Origin: an uncultured Candidatus Altimarinota bacterium
GTDB lineage: Bacteria; Patescibacteriota; Gracilibacteria; BD1-5; UBA6164
DNA length: 13,590 bases
NCBI GenBank assembly: GCA_938015605.1
Contig: CALLPO010000142.1
Span: forward strand, 1 to 13,590
Direction of reading: 5' to 3'
Numbering within the stretch: the stretch's first letter is position 1; each line of letters opens with the position of its first letter. Below, piece after piece: positions 1 through 8,271 of this stretch. A program made the position numbers and the translations under genes. The notes under the pieces were generated by a model. That model was not told the origin of the DNA. It made no database searches and saw only the letters and a program-made list of their open reading frames with translations.

Positions 1-1
1 T

Positions 2-2500
2 TTAGTTAATGATATTAAAATTAAAAGACTAAAGGAAGATGGTGAAAATATTCTTGCTTGTTGATTAAAAAAAGAAAATTTTAAAGAATATATAAAAATA
101 GATGGTAGTGGGTGTAGTGTAATTGCTTATTCAGAGCTACTTCCTCTTTTAAATGACATAAGAATTAAAGTCTGAGATAATTATATAGAATATCAGACCT
201 GAAGAAAAGATTTTATTCTATGAAGAATGCTTGAAGATTGATATCTAAAAAGTGATGAGGCTCAAGACGATCCTGATTACGAGTTTAATCAATATCAAAA
301 ATCTTTTAGTAATGGGATATTATTTGAGTTTAAAAGAATTAAAGAAAGAATTAAATACCCTCACTTTGTTTTCTATGTAAAAGAATATTTAGAGGAAAAA
401 TATGGAAAAAAAGTAATGGAGGAATGAGGTCTTAAAATTATTACAACTCTAGATCCAGAAAAACAAGATGAAGCACAAGCTATTATTGATAAACATGCTG
501 CCGTAAATAATTGGAAATACTGAGCTAATAATGCAGCTAGTATCACTCTTAATAATGAGAATGGGGAAATTATAACAATGATCTGATGAAAAGATTATTA
601 TAACAAAGAAATTGCCTGAGAAAATAATATTATTACTTCAAAACTTCAACCAGGTAGTACATTCAAACCTTTTGTATATGCTCTTGCTATGGAAAAAAAC
701 CAAATAGGGCCTAAAACTCCTGTTTTTGATGTGAAAACAACTTTCCCATGATGATATGAACCAAATAATTTTGATGGTAAATTTATGAAAAAAATGAGTA
801 TAGAAAAAGCTCTAAATTACTCTAGAAATGTTCCAGCAATTAAAATGTATTACCTAGCTTGAAAAGAAGCATCTATAATTAATTTTATGAAAGAACTTTG
901 AGTTGAGTCATATTATGATTTTAAAAAATATTATAGAAAGCAGTATTGAAAAGAGTATAATTACTGAGCACCTATGGCATTAGGGACATGAGAAATGACT
1001 CCATTAGAATTAGCAACTGCATATTCAACGATTGCATCTCTTGGTAAGAAAAAAGAAATTACACCTATATTAAAAATTTATGACTCAAAATGAGTTCCTA
1101 TTGAACTTCCAGAGCAAAGAAAAAAATCAGTTGAAGCCATTAGCCCCTCAACAGCATATTTAGTTACCTCAATACTTACAAACACAAAAGTAAGGCCTGA
1201 TTCATGGAATAAATACATGACAATTCCAGATAGACAGATGGCAGCAAAGACATGAACATCAACAAAACAATTTAAAATTAATGGTGTTAAAAAAATATAT
1301 CCTCAAAATGTGTGGACAATTTGATACACCCCCCAATTTACAACTATTGCTTGGGCTTGAAATACAAATTGAAAACAACTCTATGATAATGCTAGTTGAT
1401 TAATGACAGCATGACCAATTCTTAGAGATACTATGACTTCAGTTCATAAAGGGACCAAGGCCAAAGAATGGGCTCGACCCAACAGCATTAAGGAAGTAAC
1501 AATTTCTACAAATTCATGAAAACTTCCTACAGCTTCTACACCTTCTTCAGCGAGAGTTGCAGGATTATTTATTAATGCACCTACTTGATATGATGATAGT
1601 TATTTTTCACAGAAAGTTGATGCTTTATGTAATGGTAAGGTAACTGAAGATACACCTGAAGATGCAATTAAATTTATTAGTTGAGTAAAATATCATTCTC
1701 TTCAACCTAGTAATGAAGCATGGGAGGCACCTGTAAGAAGGCTTTATGGTTTTTGAAATCAAACAATAAGTTCAGAGATATGTGAAAGATCTGGTATTCC
1801 TTCAAATATGGAGCTAGGAATCAATATTTCAAATTGAGGTTCTTTATTTGCTGGATCAAATTATGTTGAACTAGCTTATAGAAGTTCTAACCCTATTACT
1901 TGAATTAGCATTCACCTATGATGACAACAACTTGCAACATATGCTCTTCCTTGAAAACTTGAATGATGATATAGAGGTAATTTTAATGTCCCAAGTGGGC
2001 TTATTTGAAATCAAACTCTTACAGTAAAGGCAATTGATAATCAATTCTATTCTAAAACTATTAGTAAATGAGTAGTGCTTTGATGAAAAGATGTAAGTGC
2101 TCCTGTTATTTCTCTTCAAAACCCTGCAAGATGAAGTATAAATCTAGATGAAGGTCAAAATTTTAATTTAAGAGCTAATATTAGTGATTCTAGTACTCTT
2201 AGATCTGTGAATGTTTATTTTAATGGGCAAACAATTGCTTCTAAACTTACTACAAGAAAAATAGTAGTTCCTATTTCTACAGCTGGATTATCTCAATGAG
2301 AGTATACTGCAAAAATTGATGCTACAGATATGCATTTTAATACTTCTAGCCAAACAATAACAGTTAATGTAATCAGTGGTGCAGCTCCTGCAGTAGTATC
2401 TCCAGAGTCAACAGAAGAAAACACTCCTGCTGCTGAAAATACTCTTGAAGAAACAGTTCCTATTCAAGAAGAAGAAATATCTGAAGAAACTGAAGAATAA
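2..2500 (+). CDS. Class A penicillin-binding protein (PBP1A-like), 5' end outside window
   Basis: Bifunctional peptidoglycan synthase; the visible 832 residues hold the end of the linker, the transpeptidase domain and a C-terminal extension, while the signal anchor and glycosyltransferase domain lie upstream of the window. The class A landmark GGLKIITTLDP leads into the transpeptidase. Its catalytic motifs are all present: STFK (nucleophile Ser codon 656-658), SRN (821-829) and KTGT (1247-1258), where the glycine is a UGA codon. After the transpeptidase, a segment starting near 2110 (PVISLQNPARG) looks like a BiPBP_C/Ig-like beta domain, and the protein ends in a Glu/Thr-rich acidic tail. UGA must be read as Gly throughout. 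The frame stops at TAA. Pyruvate kinase starts 25 nt downstream. The family call is firm; the Ig-like assignment of the tail is inference. Confidence 0.95.
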
Positions 2501-2515
2501 TTTCACTAACAATAA

Positions 2516-2520
2516 AAGGA
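2516..2520 (+). promoter_or_regulatory. Probable Shine-Dalgarno of pyruvate kinase
   Basis: AAGGA lies 5 nt before the ATG at 2526. It is the only clear purine-rich ribosome-binding site in the window; the other starts are preceded by plain A/T-rich leaders. Confidence 0.5.
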
Positions 2521-2525
2521 AATTA

Positions 2526-3956
2526 ATGAAAAGAACAAAAATAATTGCAACTGTTTGACCTTCAACTAATTCAAGAGAAAAACTTGAACAATTATATAAG
2601 GCATGAGTAAATATTATTCGATTTAATTTTTCTCATGCAAATTATGAGGAATCTGGAAGACTTGTATGACTCATAAAAGAACTCAATTCAGAATGAAAAA
2701 CAAATCTCTCATTATTGCTTGATACAAAATGACCTGAAATTAGAACTGGAGATTTGGATGAAAAAATTACTTTCACTCAATGAGATACATTTAATATTTA
2801 TACAGATAATTCATTATTACAAAAATGAGGATTGTTTTGTGATTATAAATTTTTAAGTGAAGATATAGCGGATGACTGAATTATAGTAATTGACTCTGGA
2901 TTACTCAGTGTAAAGGTTTTGAAGAAAAATAAGTGATATGTAGAAGTAAAAGCTTTAAACTCGGCAGAAATTGGTTCAAGAAGACATATAAACCTTCCTT
3001 GAGTGAAGCTAAAACTCCCTGGTATAACAAACAAAGATAAGGAAGATATACTTTGGGGAATTAAAAATGACTTTTCTTTCATTGCAGCATCTTTTATTAG
3101 ATCAGCAAAAAATGTTCAAGAAATCAGGAAACTTTTAGACGATAACTGATGAACTCATGTAGAAATTAATTCAAAAATTGAAAATCAAGAAGGTTTCGAT
3201 AACTTAAAAGAAATAGTGAAAGCTTCTGATTGATTAATGGTTGCAAGGTGAGATTTATGAGTAGAAGTGCCTATTCAAAAATTAGCACTTTATCAGAAAA
3301 AAATAATCCAACAGTGTAAGAAAAAAGGAAAATTTGTGATTGTTGCAACTCATATGCTAGAAACAATGATAGACAATCCTTTCCCTACAAGAGCTGAAAG
3401 TTCTGATTTATTTAACACTATTCTTCAAAAGCCTGACTGTATTATGCTCTCTTGAGAAACAGCTATAGGATCTTTCCCCATTGAATGTGTTGAGATTATG
3501 ACAACTATTACTCAAGAAGCAGAAAAAAACATTGAATACGAACATGAAAGTTTTAGCACTAAATGATTCAGTGAAAGAGATTTTGAAAAAAAATTACTTA
3601 TTAAAAGTGGTATATTTATTGGAGAAGAACTTGATGCTGCTGCACTAATAATACTTACTAAAACTTGAAAATTAGCAAAATTTGCAAGTGCCTTTAGACC
3701 TGAAATAAAAACATATGCTTTTACTCCAAATAACTCAACAGTAAAGCTTTGTAATGCATACTTTGGTATTGACTCAATTCTCCTTGAAAAATGGGACTCA
3801 GAAAATTATAATAAGACTTTAGAAAAAGCTATTAAACTCCTAGTAAATAAATGATTATTAAATAAAAAAAATAAAATTATTGCAATCAATGATATACAAA
3901 AAAAAGATGTGGAAATTCCAGTAATGGAAATTATAAATGTTTGAGATTTTGTATAA
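2526..3956 (+). CDS. pyk: Pyruvate kinase
   Basis: Converts phosphoenolpyruvate and ADP to pyruvate and ATP in the cytoplasm, the last step of glycolysis. The 476-residue product has the usual length of a bacterial enzyme without the extra C-terminal domain of Bacillus forms. Visible motifs: ATVGPS at the N-terminus, RFNFSH with Arg32, DTKGPEIRTG, the catalytic SKIEN (Lys217, metal ligand Glu219), ARGDLGVE (metal ligand Asp243), then MLETMI, PTRAE and MLSGETAIG. The B domain lies between about residues 70 and 170, and the last 120 residues form the usual C-terminal alpha/beta domain. By hand count about 20 of 33 glycines are UGA, including those in GDLG and SGE. Arg32 is encoded by CGA. The stop is a tandem TAA TAG. 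No promoter is evident in the 25-nt gap upstream, so transcription from the penicillin-binding protein gene is likely. Confidence 0.97.
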
Positions 3957-3961
3957 TAGTT

Positions 3962-3991
3962 TTGACTAAAGCTTAAAAAAATATATATTAT
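3962..3991 (+). promoter_or_regulatory. Promoter of the peroxiredoxin gene
   Basis: TTGACT (3962-3967) is followed by TATATT (3984-3989, 16-nt spacer) or TATTAT (3986-3991, 18-nt spacer). Transcription would start near 3998, leaving a leader of about 50 nt. The match to the sigma-70 consensus is good, but AT-rich DNA makes chance -10 matches common. Confidence 0.6.
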
Positions 3992-3994
3992 AGT

Positions 3995-4015
3995 TAATGA
4001 GAATAATTCTTATTA
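3995..4015. promoter_or_regulatory. Fur/PerR-like palindromic operator
   Basis: A 21-bp palindrome centred on A4005 has 9 of 10 matching arm positions. Its core TGAGAATAATTCTTA (3998-4012) has the 7-1-7 layout of Fur-family boxes (Fur TGATAAT-N-ATTATCA; PerR TTATAAT-N-ATTATAA). It covers the expected transcription start just downstream of the -10, a position suited to repression. PerR control of peroxidase genes is established in other bacteria; that it applies here is inference. In RNA the same bases could form a weak hairpin. Confidence 0.55.
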
Positions 4016-4046
4016 TCTTTTTTTATATTAATAATAATTAAATACA

Positions 4047-4658
4047 ATGATGGAAAATGAATATGAAGCTGTATCAATGGCTAGAATCGATACAACTGCT
4101 CCAGCATGGGAAATGCCCTTCTATGATGCTGCTAATGATACTGATGGTACAACATCAAGTAAAGATTTAAAAGGTAGCTGGCATGTATTATTTTACTACC
4201 CTGCTGATTTTACTTTTGTATGTCCTACAGAATTAAAAGATATTGCAGATATTAAATCACAATTTGATGAAATGGGTGTTGAAATATTTCCAGTATCGAC
4301 AGATACAGTTTTTACTCACAAAGGTTGGGTTAAAGCTGAAGGATTACTAAAAAATATGGAATATAAAATGTTAGCTGATCACAATGGTGAAATAGCTGAT
4401 TTATACAATATTCTAGATATGGAATCTCACCTAGCAGGTAGAGGTACATTTATTATTGATCCAGATGGAATACTAAGAGGAGTTGAAGTTACTTCAGGTG
4501 CTCAAGGGAGAAACTCTGCAGAACTTGTTAGAAAACTACAAGGTCTACAATTCATGAGAGCTAATCCAAGCCTTGCTTGTCCTGCTAAATGGGCACCAGG
4601 TGGAACTACTCTTACTCCAGGTATTGATTTAGTTGGGAAAGTTGAAGAAAACATGTAA
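4047..4658 (+). CDS. ahpC: AhpC/Prx1-type 2-Cys peroxiredoxin
   Basis: Thiol peroxidase that reduces hydrogen peroxide and organic hydroperoxides in the cytoplasm. The peroxidatic Cys59 sits in YPADFTFVCPTEL, followed by the family stretch STDTVFTHKGW, the active-site Arg region in GRGTFIIDPDG, and the resolving Cys178 in ACPAKWAPG. At 203 residues it is slightly longer than E. coli AhpC, with a short N-terminal extension. ATG codons at 4050 and 4077 (giving MARIDTTAP) are possible alternative starts, and none has a Shine-Dalgarno sequence. No AhpF or thioredoxin reductase lies in the window, so the electron donor is unknown. All of its roughly 17 glycines use GGN and none uses UGA, unlike every neighbour. 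The stop is a tandem TAA TAA, followed at once by a terminator. Confidence 0.97.
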   Translation: MMENEYEAVSMARIDTTAPAWEMPFYDAANDTDGTTSSKDLKGSWHVLFYYPADFTFVCPTELKDIADIKSQFDEMGVEIFPVSTDTVFTHKGWVKAEGLLKNMEYKMLADHNGEIADLYNILDMESHLAGRGTFIIDPDGILRGVEVTSGAQGRNSAELVRKLQGLQFMRANPSLACPAKWAPGGTTLTPGIDLVGKVEENM

Positions 4659-4662
4659 TAAT

Positions 4663-4700
4663 AAAAAAAGTCTCTTACTAATAAGTAAGAGACTTTTTTT
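4663..4700. terminator. Bidirectional intrinsic terminator between convergent genes
   Basis: A near-perfect inverted repeat forms a stem with a G/C-containing core (AGTCTCTTACT paired with AGTAAGAGACT) around an AATA loop. It is flanked by a run of A on the left and seven T on the right, so it can end transcripts from both the peroxiredoxin and the minus-strand surface protein gene. The TAA stop of the minus-strand gene (4699-4701) overlaps its foot. Confidence 0.9.
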
Positions 4701-7434
4701 AACGAAGAGATAATTCATAATCAACAGCAGCCTTTAAGAAGTATATAAGTGCCTCAAACATAGGTTTATCATCAAATTTAGACATATCAACAAGTTTGAG
4801 TTTATGTTGAGCTTGTAATAATTTAGTTGTATTAATATCTGGAAGAAAAGTGTTTACTTTGTTTACATATAACTCTCATTGTTGAAAGTTTTTTAACAGC
4901 TTACTTCTTTTTCCTAATTCTCACTTATATCATGATCCAACAGTGATAATTGTATCCTGAGTTTCAACATCTTTAGTTGATTCTCTAATTATCTCAGTGT
5001 GTGATAGTCAAGTATTTTCTCACAAAGTTTTACACACATCTTTTCCAGCTCAATTAGATTGAACGCAAGTAATAAATTTTTGTGGTAAAATTGTAAAACT
5101 ATGAGCTAAAATATTTTGAAATTGTGCTTCTAAATATAATTGAGTTTTCTTTGATTGAAAAACAAAATTTGAACTATCTAGTTTAATACTAAATCTTCCT
5201 TCATATGTGAAGGGGGATTTTTTTCTTAACTCCAATATTTGATTACTAGAACTTAACTTTACTTCAAACGGTGTATTAAAAATTATCTGCCCAGACTTAT
5301 TTACATGACTATATCATACTTGCCTTCAATTTAAGTATAATAAAAATGTCCCTATATCTGTATAATTTGGTTGATTAACTGATTCAAGCGTGAATCAAAT
5401 CTTTTCAATAATAACATCTGAGTAAAGTTTTCATATTGTAACTGAATGAAGTGGAGTTGATCAAACAGATTCATTTTGATAAAAAGACTCTGTTGTTCAT
5501 TTAGTACTTATACTTACAGCAATTTCATCACGAGGAGGTAGAATAGTGATTGGGAGCGTTTTTGAGTCCTTTCATGAACTATTCGTTATTTTCAGATTAA
5601 ATGAACCTAATGGGAAATATGAAGGTATCTCTACATATCAAATTTTATTACTTGAACCTGTTACTTTTTTAAATTTCAAAGTATTTCATCCAATATGAAT
5701 TGTATCTTCAACTCAGAATCCAAAACCATATATTTTCATTTCTTCTCATGCAAACACCTCATTTTGAACTCCTGCCGACAAGAGCAATGCAGGGAAAATG
5801 ATTGAATCTTTTCACTCAAAATCTTCTAATGTAAATGAATTGCTAACTGAGTAACCATATTGTGTAAATCAAATTGTATATTTTTCTTCTTGAGTTAATG
5901 CTCTTTGTAATTTTCAAACTATACTCTTTCTATTAAGATCAAAAGTGGCATTTTCTTGATTATTATGTGAAAAAATATCTCAATCTGAAAATTGTCATCA
6001 ATAGAAATTATCTCAAAAAACTTTTATTCTATTACCTCTTTCAGTTCAAAGAAGAGAAATTCATTCAATGTATGCAATATTCTTAGTACGTACATCAAAG
6101 ATTTTAGGGTATACAGACATAATTCATTCTCTTTCTACATTAAATGAACCATAAAGAATATTAGCATTTAATAAGAATGTACAAACGTTTCAAACACAAT
6201 CTTCAGGAAGAATTTTAGTAGGTCAAAAATAAATTGAATCTAACTCATCATCATAATATCAGACATCTACTCTTAATATTCTCTTTGACTGATCATCATT
6301 AAATCAATCTAGTTTAATCCCCCTAATAAATGGAAGATATTTATCATCTCCGTTATCAAATGAATATACATCAGAAAAAGTTCCATATGATTCAACATAA
6401 AAATAATTAATTCATTTTGTCAGAACAATATCATCAACGAAAAGTCTATCTGATTCTGTAAAGTTAACATTATATGATTTTCCATTATGCCATACTTTAA
6501 TTCAACTGATATCTCAATCAACATCATTCATATCAAGTGAAAAAGCATTCTTAGGAATACTATCATCATCTCTTTTATATGATGATTTATATCATTTTTT
6601 TATAACTGGCTTATCTCATACAACAGTCATATCTAGAGAGTTTGAAACAATTCAATTATGTTCAATTGACACAACGTAAGTTCACGGTTCCCTATTTAAT
6701 GAAGTTTTAATACTCTGAGTATCAGAATCTATTGAATACTGATGTTTTTCATCATTTATATAGAGTTGAGTGTTATTTTTACTATTTAAATTGTCTCATC
6801 AGATAAACAAGCTTTTTTGAGGATAAAATCACTCTGGTGCATAAGCAAAATGAATCTTTGGGATAGTGATTTCAACATTAACTTTATTTGATTTCATTCA
6901 ATCTACTTCTACATATAAAGTAGCCTTATTTGTATCCTTTGAAAGTCCTCACATAATTATGTTTCATGTGTTTGCTGATATTTCAAATCATCCTCAATCA
7001 ACAACAACATTTGCATCTTTTCAAAAATTTTCACCCTTTATTTTCACTCTTCTTTTAAAATTTTCTATATTTTGAGGTTCAGCAAATTCAATATATGGAA
7101 ATTTATAAAAAAATTTAATATTTTTTGAGTCACATTTAAGTTCTCAATATCCTCTATTATTTCAAACTGATGAGTAATTAAAAGAAAACTTAGTGTTACT
7201 TTTTCAGACAACAAAAATAGGTTTTCAATCTATATATATATCACTACACTCATCTAGGTCATTTCAAATAATATCAATAATGGTATTTTTTCACAAATGG
7301 CCTTCATAAGTAATTTGTTCAATTCATAGAGTTTCTTCTACTTCATCTATAGCAAAGACTCAATTAGAAAAAAAAGTATTAAAACCAAATAGAAAAAAGA
7401 GAAAAGTTAGTTTAAGAAAAAAATTGTTTTTCAT
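4699..7434 (-). CDS. Large secreted or surface protein with IPT/TIG-like repeats
   Basis: Not a named protein. The 911 residues begin with a clear Sec signal peptide: basic MKNN, a hydrophobic core, and likely cleavage after GVFA near residue 28. Several IPT/TIG-like immunoglobulin modules follow, recognisable by the repeated G-x-N-F/L-G turn and paired beta strands: near residues 41-110, 129-190 (VKIKGENFG), 205-275 (LFIGGDNL), 468-540 (IKVFGDNF) and 560-630 (MKIYGFGFG). Residues of about 635-760 resemble a beta-sandwich common in CPR surface proteins (LLYLNGRQVG, then GQIIFNTPFEV). The last 150 residues are more helical. No LPXTG or C-terminal membrane anchor is visible. An extracellular binding or adhesion role is inference. 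UGA supplies most glycines. The gene is convergent with the peroxiredoxin gene and has its own promoter. Confidence 0.9.
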
Positions 7435-7457
7435 ATTTATAAAGAAAATAAGTAAAA

Positions 7458-7487
7458 TTATCATTTATAGTATATAAACAATGATAA
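7458..7487. repeat. Inverted repeat flanking the -10 of the surface protein promoter
   Basis: TTATCATT (7458-7465) and AATGATAA (7480-7487) are perfect 8-bp arms separated by 14 bp. Their centres are 22 bp apart, about two helical turns, and the -10 element lies between them. This is the geometry of a dimeric repressor site, but such arms also arise by chance in AT-rich DNA. Confidence 0.35.
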
Positions 7488-7496
7488 ATATATCAA
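7469..7496 (-). promoter_or_regulatory. Promoter of the surface protein gene
   Basis: On the minus strand TTGATA (7496-7491) and TATACT (7474-7469) are separated by 16 nt. The predicted start near 7462 leaves a leader of about 28 nt before the ATG at 7434. The position downstream of the terminator of the preceding minus-strand gene supports an independent promoter. Confidence 0.5.
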
Positions 7497-7554
7497 AAAA
7501 TCTCTTTAAATAGAGCTTGACAGTTAGTTGTTTTCTCATTTTAGTCTAAGAATT

Positions 7555-7586
7555 AAAAAAATCTAAGCATTTGCTTAGATTTTTTT
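7555..7586 (-). terminator. Intrinsic terminator of the YtxH-like gene
   Basis: ATCTAAGC (7561-7568) pairs with GCTTAGAT (7573-7580) around an ATTT loop, extended by seven A on one side and a T run on the other. On the minus strand it gives a stem followed by U residues. The TAA stop of the gene (7577-7575) lies inside the stem. The symmetric A/T flanks mean it could also work on the plus strand, but no plus-strand gene ends here. Confidence 0.85.
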
Positions 7587-8048
7587 CTTAACTTCATCAA
7601 ATTTTGCAATAAGTTTTTTCTTGGCTTTCTCAACTTTTTCTGGAGCATCTTCTTTAAGTTCTTCTAATTTTCCCTTTTTTTCTTCATAAAGTTTTTCTAG
7701 TTCTACTTTAGCTGTTTCAGCATAATCAGTTCCCTGTTCTTTTAACTCTGCTATAAGTTTTTCACCTTCTTTTGTATACTGTTTTACAACTTTTTTTACT
7801 TCTTTCACCTTAGATTCAAATAATTCTTTATTTTCATCAGTCATTACCATTTCTTTAAGTTCTTCAAGAAAATTCTTATGAGTCTCTATGAAATTTCACA
7901 TAAGGATTTTTTTTGAATCCCCTCAATTATCTTTAGCATCTTTCAATTCTGCTCTTACTTTTTCTCCTTTTTTTTCACTAAAAATTGTAGCAACAACAGT
8001 TCAAGTAATATAAGCTGCTGCAGCTAGTAACATCTTTTTTCAAAACAT
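7575..8048 (-). CDS. YtxH-like membrane-anchored helical protein
   Basis: A 157-residue protein with one N-terminal transmembrane helix (about residues 6-24) whose small Ala/Gly residues end in FSEKKGEKVR. This matches the YtxH/GvpP pattern, in which a small-residue helix is followed by a basic Gly-Lys-x-x-R patch. The rest, from residue 50 onward, is a highly charged Lys/Glu-rich amphipathic helix that probably forms a coiled coil; it contains almost no aromatic residues. The family has no defined biochemical activity; members are linked to stress or envelope roles. The start at 8048 is chosen because the helix begins here; four in-frame UGA glycine codons would hide the first 66 residues under the standard code. 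No Shine-Dalgarno is visible. The gene is divergent from the Clp operon. Confidence 0.85.
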
Positions 8049-8155
8049 AATTATTTTTTTATTATTAATTAAACATATAAATATATAAACTGCAATAGAT
8101 TCTTAATACAAAGGTAATCTTAATGCTTTTAATAGTACACATTTATTGATATAAT

Positions 8156-8170
8156 TATTATAGTATAATA
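8156..8170. promoter_or_regulatory. Palindromic -10 element of a possible bidirectional promoter
   Basis: TATTATA-G-TATAATA is a perfect 15-bp palindrome carrying TATAAT on the plus strand (8164-8169) and on the minus strand (8162-8157). It lies about midway between the divergent starts at 8048 and 8272. Confidence 0.4.
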
Positions 8171-8184
8171 GCTAGATTTTTCAA
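8157..8184 (-). promoter_or_regulatory. Promoter of the YtxH-like gene
   Basis: On the minus strand TTGAAA (8184-8179) and a perfect TATAAT (8162-8157) are separated by 16 nt. The predicted start near 8150 gives a leader of about 100 nt. Confidence 0.5.
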
Positions 8185-8225
8185 GAGATTTTTTAACAGA
8201 AAAATAAAAACACTCTTTACTTCGG

Positions 8226-8257
8226 TTGAAAAAAATCTACACTTAGATAAATATAAT
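8226..8257 (+). promoter_or_regulatory. Candidate promoter of the clpC operon
   Basis: TTGAAA (8226-8231) is followed by TAAATA (8248-8253, 16-nt spacer) or TATAAT (8252-8257, 20-nt spacer). With TATAAT the start would be near 8264 and the leader under 10 nt, almost leaderless. The upstream TATAAT at 8164-8169 is an alternative with only a weak -35. No CIRCE or other heat-shock operator is visible. Confidence 0.35.
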
Positions 8258-8271
8258 TTAAACAAAAATAG

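Noticed and set aside
2..2500. Pseudogene riddled with stop codons
   Set aside because: All interruptions are TGA, none TAA or TAG, and reading them as Gly restores every catalytic motif.
3267..3455. Separate 62-residue protein starting with MPIQKLAL
   Set aside because: It is an internal piece of pyruvate kinase in the same frame between two UGA glycines.
5050..5235. Separate 61-residue minus-strand protein
   Set aside because: It is an in-frame fragment of the 911-residue surface protein.
7518..7547. TTGACA on the plus strand as a promoter
   Set aside because: The -35 is perfect, but there is no good -10 at 16-18 nt, and transcription would run antisense into the YtxH-like gene and its terminator.
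7575..7850. 91-residue soluble protein starting at the ATG at 7850
   Set aside because: The same frame continues upstream through UGA glycines to 8048 and adds a membrane helix typical of YtxH proteins.
8214..8232. UUCG tetraloop hairpin in the clpC leader
   Set aside because: Only two pairs close the loop before mismatches; no stable stem can be drawn.
8171..8271. CIRCE or other heat-shock operator upstream of clpC
   Set aside because: No TTAGCACTC-N9-GAGTGCTAA-like repeat is present; CACTC at 8211-8215 has no matching arm.
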